From Hellea sp. (GTDB lineage: Bacteria; Pseudomonadota; Alphaproteobacteria; Caulobacterales; Maricaulaceae), in NCBI GenBank assembly GCA_020628635.1, contig JAHDEU010000133.1, forward strand, positions 1 to 6,432: 6,432 nucleotides of DNA, given 5' to 3'. Below the pieces are notes generated by a model, which had not been told where the DNA came from, searched no databases, and was given only the letters and a program-made list of their open reading frames with translations. A program made the translations under genes and the position numbers. Below are positions 1-5,608 of this stretch, in pieces. Within the stretch, counting starts at the first letter, position 1, and each line of letters starts with the position of its first letter.

Positions 1-788
1 AGATCGGCGGGTCGGACCCGGACAAGCTGCGCGAGGCGAGCCGGATCGGCGCGGAGTATGGCTATGACGAGATCAATCTGAATGTCGGCTGCCCCTCTGA
101 CCGCGTGCAGTCGGGGCGGTTCGGGGCCTGCCTGATGGCGGAACCCGAATTGGTGGCAGATCTGTTCACCGCCATGCGCGAGGGCGCGGGCGAGACCGAC
201 GTCACGGTCAAATGCCGCCTCGGCATCGACGATCAGAACATGGACGAGACCCTGCCGCGTTTCATTGAAACAGTCGCGGATGCGGGCTGCGAGACCTTCA
301 TCATCCACGCCCGCAAGGCGTGGCTGCAGGGCCTGTCGCCCAAGGAGAACCGCACGGTTCCGCCCATCGACTATGATCGCGTGCGCAGCATCAAGGCACG
401 CTATCCGGAGCTGCGCATCATGCTCAACGGCCAGATCGAGACGGTCGCGCATGGGCTAAGCGAGGCGGGCGGCCTCGACGGCTTCATGATGGGCCGGGCG
501 GCCTATCACGATCCGTGGACGCTGACGGCAGTCGATCCGGCCCTTGGCGAGCCTGCACCGGAACTCACCCGGATGGACGCAGCCGAAGAAATGGTCCGCT
601 ATCTGGAGCGGGTGCAGGACCACGACCGCTCGGCCAAGGCCACGGTGCGGCACATCATGGGCTTGCTGGCCGGGCAGCCTGGCGCGCGGGCGTGGCGGCG
701 GACGCTCTCCGAAGGCCTGTCCGCCAAGCTGCCGCCGTCCCGAATCGTGGCGAACGGATTGGCGCTGATGCAGGCGAAGGCCGCTTGA
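1..788 (+). CDS. dusA: tRNA-dihydrouridine(20/20a) synthase DusA, 3' part
   Basis: FMN-dependent enzyme that reduces uridine 20/20a in the D-loop of tRNA to dihydrouridine, using NADPH in the cytoplasm. The reading frame is open from base 3 and 261 residues are visible. Family members are roughly 330 residues, so about 70 N-terminal residues lie upstream. Visible landmarks are the active-site stretch NLNVGCPSDRVQSGRFGACL (catalytic Cys codon at 90-92), the TVKCRLGID strand, the DusA signature HARKAWLQGLSPKENR and the late-barrel FMN phosphate-binding region around LNGQIET and GFMMGRAAYHDPW. The C-terminal helical domain that contacts tRNA follows and is intact. The stop TGA overlaps the TTG start of the next gene (TTGA), which implies translational coupling. 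It is the only gene here not ending in TAG. The A-specific signature makes DusB or DusC unlikely. Confidence 0.97.
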   Translation, partial: IGGSDPDKLREASRIGAEYGYDEINLNVGCPSDRVQSGRFGACLMAEPELVADLFTAMREGAGETDVTVKCRLGIDDQNMDETLPRFIETVADAGCETFIIHARKAWLQGLSPKENRTVPPIDYDRVRSIKARYPELRIMLNGQIETVAHGLSEAGGLDGFMMGRAAYHDPWTLTAVDPALGEPAPELTRMDAAEEMVRYLERVQDHDRSAKATVRHIMGLLAGQPGARAWRRTLSEGLSAKLPPSRIVANGLALMQAKAA

Positions 789-1633
789 GCGAGCTGCTCC
801 CGCTCATTGCGCTTCTGCTCGGCGTCGGCGCGGTCGCGGGCTTCACGGCCGGGCTGTTCGGGATCGGCGGCGGGGCTGTCATGGTGCCGGCGCTGTTCTT
901 CGCCTTCGACCGGCTGGGCGTGGGCGAGGGTGTGCTCATGCACTGCGCTGTGGCGACCAGCGCGTCCGTCATCATCGTCAATGGCTGGCGCAGCACAAGC
1001 GGGCATCTGGCGCGAGGCAGCGTGGCGACGGAGCTGATCTGGCCACGGCCGATCGGCCGAAACTGGTGGCGCTCCTATGCGCTCTGGATCGGGGTCGGAG
1101 CCTTCGTCGGCGCATGGTGGCTGGCGCCGCGCCTGCGCTCCGACACGCTGACGCTGGTCTTCGCGGTCGTGGCCGCTCTGGTCGCGCTGCAGTTCATCCT
1201 CGGGCGGCCGAGCTTCACCCTGCGCAGGTCTGTTCCCGGAGGCGCCGCGCCGCCGCTGGTCGGCAGCGCCGTCGGCGCGCTGTCTGCGGTGATGGGCATA
1301 GGCGGCGGGTCGATCTCCGTGCCGCTGCTCAGCCTGTGCGGCGTGCCGGTCCACCGCGCCATCGGCACGGCTGCCGGCTTCGGCCTCGCCATCGCCGTGC
1401 CCGCGACGGTCGGCTTCGTCATCTCGGGCTGGGGCGTGAGCGGACGACCGCCGCTCTCGCTCGGCTATGTCAATCTGGCGGGCTTTGCGCTGATCGTGGT
1501 GGCGGCGTGGTTCGCCGTGCCTCTCGGAACCAAGGCTGCGCACCGTCTCTCGGCGGTACCGCTCAAACGCATCTTCGGCGTTCTGCTGATCGCGGTTGCG
1601 GCCAACATGGCGCGCAAGGCGGGGCTGTTCTAG
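785..1633 (+). CDS. TauE/SafE-family sulfite exporter-like membrane transporter
   Basis: Integral inner-membrane protein of the TauE/SafE (DUF81) family, whose characterised members export sulfite, sulfoacetate or related organosulfur anions. The substrate here cannot be read from sequence. It has 282 residues, close to family length, and about eight hydrophobic segments. The family's internal duplication shows as GIGGG at residues 26-30 (GLFGIGGG, then MVP) and again at 171-175 (VMGIGGG, then SVP). Each follows a small-residue-rich helix, with a polar linker at about 141-152 between the halves. The TTG start is chosen because it overlaps the dusA stop by 4 bp, gives a hydrophobic N-terminus directly and has an AGGCGAAGG-like ribosome site at 772-780. 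The same frame stays open upstream inside dusA, but that sequence is a shadow translation. A functional tie to tRNA modification is not evident; the coupling may only be expression-level. Confidence 0.93.
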   Translation: MSELLPLIALLLGVGAVAGFTAGLFGIGGGAVMVPALFFAFDRLGVGEGVLMHCAVATSASVIIVNGWRSTSGHLARGSVATELIWPRPIGRNWWRSYALWIGVGAFVGAWWLAPRLRSDTLTLVFAVVAALVALQFILGRPSFTLRRSVPGGAAPPLVGSAVGALSAVMGIGGGSISVPLLSLCGVPVHRAIGTAAGFGLAIAVPATVGFVISGWGVSGRPPLSLGYVNLAGFALIVVAAWFAVPLGTKAAHRLSAVPLKRIFGVLLIAVAANMARKAGLF

Positions 1634-1647
1634 GTCCGGGCCCTAGA
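1629..1647. repeat. Inverted repeat spanning two convergent TAG stops
   Basis: TCTAGG at 1629-1634 and its exact complement CCTAGA at 1642-1647 flank a 7-nt spacer. The stop of the TauE-like gene (1631-1633) and the stop of the minus-strand protease gene (1643-1645) both lie inside the arms. An RNA from either strand could form a 6-bp stem. There is no T-run after it on either side, so it is at best a weak bidirectional transcript end. Both genes ending in CTAG guarantees 4 of the 6 paired bases. Confidence 0.5.
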
Positions 1648-2257
1648 GCCGCATGATCATCTGCGTGGAGGTCGCCTCGACCTTCTGCAGCTGGCCCAGG
1701 AACGTCATGCCGAGCAGGGAGATGTGCAGGCCCTCATTGAGCACGAGCCCCTCCACATTGCGCACGCGGATGCCGCCGATCTGCACGTCCTTGAGCGTGA
1801 CTGCCGCCGCCATGGTCCGGCCGTTGGCCGTGTGGACCGGGACGTCGTAGCGCAGCGCGCGCGGGTCGATCCCGGCACGGCGCGCATCGTCCAGGGTCAG
1901 CGCCACGCTGCTGGCGCCCGTATCGACCAGAAAGCGCACCGAGCCGCTATTGACGCGGGCCTGGGTGAAGAACTGTCCGTTGGTCCGGGGCAGGGACACG
2001 ACCGATGCGCTCTGGGGCTGCGGGGCCACTGCGGGCTCCGGCTCGGGCGCAGCCGGAACGCGAAGCTCGCCTGTGACCGGATCGGGTTGCAGAACGACGA
2101 TGTTGCCGTTGGCGTCCTTGGCCGTGCTCTTGCCCATCAGGCTCAGCACCATTTGCGCGCCGCTGGTCTTGGCCTCGTCGTCGAGCGAGAAGTAGTAACC
2201 CGCCGCGCCCAGAACGAGGGCAGCCATCACCATGGATTTGACCGGAGAGTCGCTCAT
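1643..2257 (-). CDS. Membrane-anchored retropepsin-like aspartic protease (DTGA type)
   Basis: Predicted clan AA aspartic protease of 204 residues. Residues 1-7 are polar, followed by one hydrophobic segment at about 8-25 that should anchor it in the inner membrane with the catalytic part in the periplasm. Residues 66-86 are a Pro/Glu/Ala/Gln-rich linker. The single protease domain, about 94-204, contains the catalytic motif VDTGASSVAL (Asp112-Thr113-Gly114), a flap-like HTANGR at 142-147 and the hydrophobic ISLLGMTFLG element at 179-188 that resembles the second structural half of retropepsins. With only one DTG, activity would need a homodimer, as in retroviral proteases. This matches the proteobacterial DTGA family, whose substrates are mostly unknown. 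The ATG at 2257 is the first of the clean reading; only a weak GCGGACC lies before it. It is divergent from the CobT-like gene and convergent with the transporter gene. Confidence 0.9.
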   Translation of the reverse strand: MSDSPVKSMVMAALVLGAAGYYFSLDDEAKTSGAQMVLSLMGKSTAKDANGNIVVLQPDPVTGELRVPAAPEPEPAVAPQPQSASVVSLPRTNGQFFTQARVNSGSVRFLVDTGASSVALTLDDARRAGIDPRALRYDVPVHTANGRTMAAAVTLKDVQIGGIRVRNVEGLVLNEGLHISLLGMTFLGQLQKVEATSTQMIMRL

Positions 2258-2374
2258 GGGTCCGCAATACCGGCACAGTGCTAATGCGGCGGAAAGTGAC
2301 AGGGTTTCTCATTCGATAACGGCGAAGGGGCGAAAAAGGCTGACGGTTCCGGCGAAGCGCCCTAGACCGCGCGC
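2258..2374. promoter_or_regulatory. Divergent intergenic region, promoters not certain
   Basis: This 117-bp gap must carry the start signals for the minus-strand protease gene and the plus-strand CobT-like gene. GGCGAA occurs three times on the plus strand, at 2321-2326, 2329-2334 and 2351-2356. A weak plus-strand promoter reading is CTGACG at 2340-2345, a 17-nt spacer, then TAGACC at 2363-2368. That would start transcription about at the ATG at 2375 and fits the absence of any Shine-Dalgarno sequence there, but the -10 match is poor. No convincing minus-strand promoter was seen. Confidence 0.3.
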
Positions 2375-3352
2375 ATGAGCGATTCAGACACGACGCCCGC
2401 CGGCTCTCCATTCGACGACATCCGCGCCCTGGCGACATCCGTCCCGGGGCGGGACGAGGCGCGCTATGCCGAGCTGCTCCGGTCCGCGGATGAACTCGGC
2501 CAGGACCTGCGCCCGCTGGGCCGCCTGGCCGCGCCGCTCGCGCGCATCGTGTCCGTGCAGGGCCAGGACGAGCCGCGCCTCGCCCGCCCGCTGGTCGCCG
2601 TGTTCACGGGCAGCCATGGCGTTGCGGACGATGCCGTCCACGGCGCCAAGACGCGTGTGGTCGGACTGTCGGAAGGCCGCTGCGCCGTGCGCGGCGCGGC
2701 CCAGGCGGCGGGCGCGGCCTTCAAGGTCTACGAGTTCGGGACAGAATATCCCGCCGCCGATTTCCGCGCGGGGCCGAGCCTGTCGGAGCGCGACTGCGCG
2801 GCCGCCATCGCGTTCGGCATGGAAGTCGTCGCGGAAGGCGCGGACGTCGTCGTCATGGGCAATGCGGGGTTCGGCTCGGCGACGGCGGCCGCCGCCATCG
2901 CGCTGGGCCTGTTCGGCGGCTCGGCCGATTACTGGGCCAGCGGAACAGGCGACAAGGCCGTGGCGCGCATTGCAGCAGTGCGCGAGGGCGCGCGGGCCAA
3001 TGCCGATCTCATGAGCGACCCGCTGCATGTGCTGCGCGCGTTCGGCGGGCGCGACCTTGCGGGCACAGTGGGCGCGATCCTCGCCTGCGCGCACCAGCGC
3101 ATTCCGGTGATCCTCGACGGGTATGTGGTGACAGCGGCCGCGGCCGTGGTCCACGCCATTGCCCCCGAGGCCGTCACGCATTGCGTGGCAGGGCATGTGT
3201 CGGGCGAGCCCGCCCACCGCGCGCTGCTCGACCGGCTCGACCTCGCGCCCGTGCTGGATCTCGACGTCAATATCGGCGACGGCACGGGCGGGGCGATGGC
3301 CTTGCAAGTCCTGCAGTCCGCAGCCGCCGGGCTGGGCACATTGTCCCGCTAG
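2375..3352 (+). CDS. cobT: CobT-family nicotinate-nucleotide:dimethylbenzimidazole phosphoribosyltransferase, divergent
   Basis: CobT transfers the ribose phosphate of nicotinate mononucleotide to the lower-ligand base in late cobalamin assembly. This 325-residue protein is somewhat shorter than enteric CobT (about 359). It aligns by motif: PFDDIRAL at 12-19, RPLVAVFTGSHGV at 71-83, VVVMGNAGFGSATAAAAI at 158-175, then FGGRDLAGTVGAILACAHQR and IPVILDGYVVTAAA at 223-256, GHVSGEPAHRALLDRL at 273-288 and LDLDVNIGDGTGGAMAL at 294-310. Three departures stand out. The usual PPGSLGRLE is reduced to RPLGRLA. The Glu of the GEMGIGNTTAA motif (Salmonella Glu174 position) is Asn163. The Glu of LGEGTGA (Glu317, the proposed general base) is Asp302. 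The SGTGDKAV segment is also shorter than the usual RGTGLDDEGLA. An in-frame TAG at 2363 leaves this ATG as the first start; no ribosome site precedes it. Activity on the standard substrates is uncertain. Confidence 0.85.
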   Translation: MSDSDTTPAGSPFDDIRALATSVPGRDEARYAELLRSADELGQDLRPLGRLAAPLARIVSVQGQDEPRLARPLVAVFTGSHGVADDAVHGAKTRVVGLSEGRCAVRGAAQAAGAAFKVYEFGTEYPAADFRAGPSLSERDCAAAIAFGMEVVAEGADVVVMGNAGFGSATAAAAIALGLFGGSADYWASGTGDKAVARIAAVREGARANADLMSDPLHVLRAFGGRDLAGTVGAILACAHQRIPVILDGYVVTAAAAVVHAIAPEAVTHCVAGHVSGEPAHRALLDRLDLAPVLDLDVNIGDGTGGAMALQVLQSAAAGLGTLSR

Positions 3353-3381
3353 CAGCGGAAATTCGCGCGATGTCTTGCGCG
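3346..3381 (+). repeat. Two small hairpins after the CobT-like gene
   Basis: CCGCT (3346-3350) and AGCGG (3354-3358) form a 5-bp stem with a 3-nt loop that contains most of the TAG stop. CGCGC (3364-3368) and GCGCG (3377-3381) form a second stem with an 8-nt loop. Both lie in or beside the 52-bp gap before the dehydrogenase gene. Neither is followed by a T-run, so they could slow or process a read-through mRNA rather than end it. Confidence 0.3.
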
Positions 3382-3404
3382 GCCCACGCAGTAAGGCGAG
3401 AGCC

Positions 3405-4451
3405 ATGAGCGTCTTCTCACATCCCGATTTCGATGGCCATGAGGCGGTCCACGCATTCCACGACGAGGCGTCCGGCCTGCGCGCCTTTATCGCCGTGCAC
3501 AACACGAACCGTGGCCCGGCGAGCGGCGGCACGCGGTTCTGGAGCTACGCAACGGACGCCGACGCGCTGACCGATGCGCTGCGCCTGTCCCGCGCCATGA
3601 GCTACAAGAACGCGGTGGCGCGGCTAGGCATTGGCGGCGGCAAGGGCGTCATCATGCGACCAGCCGGGGAGTTCGACCGCGAAGCCATGTTCCGCGCCTA
3701 TGGCCGGGCCGTGAACGATGTTGCAGGCACTTACGTCACCGCCGAGGATGTCGGCGTGTCGCCCGCCGACATGGTCACCATCAAGACGCAGACGGACTTC
3801 GTCGCGGGCCTGCCGGACACGTCGGGCGATCCGTCGCCCGTGACGGCCGACGGCGTGTTCCGCGGCATCAAGGTCGCCCTGCGCCATGCGTTCGGCTCTG
3901 ACATGCTGGAAGGGCGCAGCGTCGCCGTGCAGGGGCTCGGCCATGTCGGCTATGCGCTGGCCGAACACCTTGCCAACGCAGGCGCCTCGCTGGTCGTGGC
4001 GGACATCAACGACGCCGTGCTGGAGCGCACCAAGTCGGAGCTCGGCGCGCGCGTCGTCGCTACCGACGCCATCCACGCCCAGCCCGTCGACGTGTTTGCG
4101 CCCTGCGCGCTGGGCGGCGCGGTCAACGCCAAGACGCTGCCGTCCATCACGGCGACGGTTATCGCCGGCGCAGCCAACAACCAGCTCGCCACGCCGGTCA
4201 TGGCCGAGCACGTCGCACGCGCCGGCAAGCTCTACGCGCCCGACTACGTCATCAATGCGGGCGGGATCATCAATGTCGATGCCGAACTGCGCGGGCCGTA
4301 TGACCCGGAGTGGGTGCGCGGCAAGCTGGACGAGCTGGAAGAGACGCTGGACGAGGTCTTCACCCGCGCGGCCCACGAGGGCGTCACGACAACCGAAATC
4401 GCGGAGGAAATCGGCCGCGCGCGCCTCGCGGAGCGCCGCGACTGGCGCTAG
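3405..4451 (+). CDS. Leucine dehydrogenase (Glu/Leu/Phe/Val dehydrogenase family)
   Basis: NAD-dependent oxidative deamination of L-leucine and other branched-chain amino acids to 2-oxo acids plus ammonium in the cytoplasm, reversible. It has 348 residues, typical of leucine dehydrogenases and shorter than glutamate dehydrogenases (over 400). The N-terminal domain has NRGPASGGTRFWSY at 35-48, MSYKNA with Lys68, IGGGKGVI with catalytic Lys80 and TAEDVGV with Asp115, all at the same numbering as Bacillus leucine dehydrogenase. The Rossmann domain shows GLGHVG at 177-182 followed by the strand ending in Asp200, where an acidic residue favours NAD over NADP. Substrate-side motifs APCALGG (232-238), AGAANNQL (254-261) and YVINAGGIINV (281-291) are intact. 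The ATG is preceded by AAGGCGAG at 3393-3400. Read-through from the CobT-like gene is plausible over 52 bp. Valine or phenylalanine preference cannot be excluded from sequence. Confidence 0.95.
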   Translation: MSVFSHPDFDGHEAVHAFHDEASGLRAFIAVHNTNRGPASGGTRFWSYATDADALTDALRLSRAMSYKNAVARLGIGGGKGVIMRPAGEFDREAMFRAYGRAVNDVAGTYVTAEDVGVSPADMVTIKTQTDFVAGLPDTSGDPSPVTADGVFRGIKVALRHAFGSDMLEGRSVAVQGLGHVGYALAEHLANAGASLVVADINDAVLERTKSELGARVVATDAIHAQPVDVFAPCALGGAVNAKTLPSITATVIAGAANNQLATPVMAEHVARAGKLYAPDYVINAGGIINVDAELRGPYDPEWVRGKLDELEETLDEVFTRAAHEGVTTTEIAEEIGRARLAERRDWR

Positions 4452-4460
4452 CCTAGCGCC
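4444..4460. repeat. Perfect 17-bp palindrome over two convergent stops
   Basis: GGCGCTAG (4444-4451), one central C (4452), then CTAGCGCC (4453-4460) is a perfect 8+1+8 inverted repeat. The TAG of the dehydrogenase gene and the TAG of the minus-strand lipoprotein gene sit at its centre, so both genes end in identical octamers. As RNA it folds to a 6-bp G/C-rich stem with a 5-nt loop on either strand. It may act as a shared bidirectional transcript end. There is no T-run, so a classical intrinsic terminator is not supported. Confidence 0.7.
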
Positions 4461-5013
4461 TGATCTCTATATCGGTCTGATTGTCCACGATCAGCGTCGG
4501 CGCGCCGCAGCGTTTACCGGTCCATGTCCCATCCGCCTTGACGCCTTCGCAATTGAAGTAGCGCAGCGTCATCGCCTCCAGCGTCTCGCAGCCGAAATTG
4601 GCCTCACCCGCAATGTCGACCGTCTCTCCCGGCTGGACGAAGGGGTCGTCCGCCTCGCGAAAGGTCATCTCCTTCCGGCCATACATCATCTTGGCCTCGT
4701 AATAGCTGGGGACCGTGTCGGCCGTCTTGCCCAGTTCAGCGAGGGCTTCCGCCGTGAAGACCGGGGCGAATGTGACGTACATGCCCGACAGCGGCTCGTC
4801 CGAATTGTTCGTGAACTGCCCGGACAGCTCGCAGAACAGGACGCGGCTATTCTCCGCTGACTGCAGGACGAGTGTGTAGGGCGCGTCGGCGGCCTGCGCG
4901 GTGGTTGCATTGGGCGAGGCGCGCTTGGCGCTCTCGGTGGTCGCGTCGCCGCCGCAGCCTGCCAGGGCCAGGCAAGCGGCGAGGGTGATGGAATGAGGTC
5001 GTAAGTCAGTCAT
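4453..5013 (-). CDS. Hypothetical lipoprotein with four extracytoplasmic cysteines
   Basis: No recognised family. The protein is a predicted lipoprotein of 186 residues: a short N-region (MTDLRPHS), a hydrophobic stretch at about 9-18 and lipobox LAGC with acylated Cys20. Gly-Gly-Asp then leads into a Thr/Ser/Ala-rich tether to about residue 44. The compact domain at about 45-186 contains Cys61, Cys142, Cys155 and Cys169, enough for two disulfides, and beta-rich text such as QFTNNSDEPLSGMYVTFAPVF (65-85). The N-terminal part suggests a small immunoglobulin-like or FxLYD-like fold, which is inference. The ATG at 5013 is preferred over the in-frame ATG at 5091: it places the signal peptide correctly and is preceded on the minus strand by GGAG with a 6-nt spacer. 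The gene converges on the dehydrogenase gene with one base between stops and diverges from the MAPEG gene. Confidence 0.82.
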   Translation of the reverse strand: MTDLRPHSITLAACLALAGCGGDATTESAKRASPNATTAQAADAPYTLVLQSAENSRVLFCELSGQFTNNSDEPLSGMYVTFAPVFTAEALAELGKTADTVPSYYEAKMMYGRKEMTFREADDPFVQPGETVDIAGEANFGCETLEAMTLRYFNCEGVKADGTWTGKRCGAPTLIVDNQTDIEIRR

Positions 5014-5031
5014 AATGCGCTCCGTGATTGA

Positions 5032-5047
5032 TGCGGGAACAGTGCCT
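5032..5047 (-). promoter_or_regulatory. Possible sigma-54-like promoter element, minus strand
   Basis: Read on the minus strand, the bases are AGGCAC, 5 nt, CCGCA. Against the sigma-54 consensus TGGCAC-N5-TTGCW this matches 8 of 11 positions and keeps the diagnostic GG and GC ten bases apart. The implied start near 5021 would fall within the GGAG ribosome site (5020-5023) of the lipoprotein gene, which argues against it. Confidence 0.2.
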
Positions 5048-5072
5048 GCTGGACGGGGGCGCGTAAAGCCCG

Positions 5073-5100
5073 CTATCCGTTTCCACCACAAACGCGATAG
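5073..5100. promoter_or_regulatory. Imperfect 28-bp dyad in a divergent control region
   Basis: CTATC-CGTTT at 5073-5082 pairs with AAACG at 5090-5094 and, after one extra C, GATAG at 5096-5100. The spacer is CCACCAC (5083-5089). All ten arm bases pair, with a single bulge. It lies between the divergent starts at 5013 and 5176, where it could bind a dimeric regulator serving both sides. The regulator is unknown. An RNA hairpin is less likely because the site is upstream of both likely transcript starts. Confidence 0.45.
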
Positions 5101-5124
5101 TCTGGATCACCGTCCCGGCATGTC

Positions 5125-5140
5125 TGGCAAAGGCATTGCG
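5125..5140 (+). promoter_or_regulatory. Candidate sigma-54 promoter of the MAPEG gene
   Basis: TGGCAA, 5 nt, TTGCG matches the sigma-54 consensus TGGCAC-N5-TTGCW at 9 of 11 positions, with GG (5126-5127) and GC (5138-5139) at the required ten-base spacing. Transcription would begin near 5151, giving a 25-nt leader that holds the complete ribosome site AGGGGAGG of the MAPEG gene. It would need an AAA+ activator bound upstream; the dyad at 5073-5100 is a possible site, though nearer than usual. Confidence 0.4.
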
Positions 5141-5157
5141 CCGACGCTAGCATTGCG
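5133..5157 (+). repeat. Short direct repeat GCATTGCG, 17-bp period
   Basis: GCATTGCG occurs at 5133-5140 and again at 5150-5157. Each copy is followed by one variable base and CGAC, so the match covers 12 of 13 bases. The first copy includes the -12 part of the sigma-54-like element and the second covers the predicted transcription start. It could be a regulator half-site pair or chance. Confidence 0.35.
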
Positions 5158-5175
5158 ACGACAGGGGAGGCCGTC

Positions 5176-5607
5176 ATGGACACAGCAATAATCACGTCAT
5201 TTCTCGCGCCGGTGCTCGCGCTCATCATGTGGTCGCTGATCATGTGGATCTGGCTCTATGCGTTGCGCCTGCCCGCGCTGATCAAGATGGGGCCGGACGG
5301 GACCAGCGACGACGTGAAGAACCCGGACGGGCAGTGGAAAAAGATCGTGCCGCTGCGCATCCAGGCACCGGCGCATAACTATAACCATCTGATGGAGCAG
5401 CCGACGATCTTCTACGCGCTGATGTTCTACTGCGCGCTGACCGGGAATGTCGGCGGGGTCATCCCGGTGCTGGCCTGGGCTTATGTCGGCTTGCGGGTGG
5501 TTCATAGCCTGATCCAGAGCTTCGTCGGTCCCGTCCTGCTCCGCTTTGCCGTATTCTCGCTGGCGACGTTCTGTCTGTTCGGCATGGTCGCCGCCGTGCT
5601 GCTCTAG
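5176..5607 (+). CDS. MAPEG-family integral membrane protein
   Basis: Small membrane protein of the MAPEG superfamily, whose eukaryotic members are glutathione-dependent transferases or eicosanoid enzymes; bacterial members are mostly uncharacterised. It has 143 residues and about four hydrophobic helices at roughly 8-30, 76-90, 93-112 and 118-143. The family pattern is visible as NYNHLMEQPTIFYALMFY at 68-85, with the conserved Asn and Glu of the first motif, and AWAYVGLRVVHSLIQ at 100-114, with the conserved Tyr and Arg-x-x-His pattern of the third helix. A polar loop at 38-67 is rich in Asp, Gly and Lys. The start ATG has a strong AGGGGAGG site at 5163-5170 with 5-nt spacing. A lipoprotein gene begins one base after its stop, so the two are probably co-translated. 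The substrate cannot be stated. Confidence 0.92.
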   Translation: MDTAIITSFLAPVLALIMWSLIMWIWLYALRLPALIKMGPDGTSDDVKNPDGQWKKIVPLRIQAPAHNYNHLMEQPTIFYALMFYCALTGNVGGVIPVLAWAYVGLRVVHSLIQSFVGPVLLRFAVFSLATFCLFGMVAAVLL

Positions 5608-5608
5608 G

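Noticed and set aside
599..1543. Minus-strand open frame of 314 codons opposite dusA and the transporter
   Set aside because: The translation is low-complexity Arg/Ala/Asp/Gln-rich text and overlaps two clearly real genes.
2384..3532. Minus-strand open frame of 382 codons opposite the CobT-like gene
   Set aside because: It is a shadow of a G/C-rich gene: the composition is Arg/Ala/His-rich, no family is recognisable, and the plus-strand CobT motifs are unmistakable.
4444..4460. Intrinsic terminator at the convergent palindrome
   Set aside because: No T-run follows on either strand, so it was recorded as a palindrome rather than a terminator.
3886..4860. Plus-strand open frame of 324 codons across the dehydrogenase end and the minus-strand lipoprotein
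   Set aside because: It is out of frame with the dehydrogenase and Ser/Arg/Pro-rich, a typical frame shadow spanning two real genes.
4453..5091. Longer form of the minus-strand lipoprotein starting at 5091
   Set aside because: It would put 26 extra residues in front of a good signal peptide and consume the divergent control region. The ATG at 5013 has its own GGAG site.
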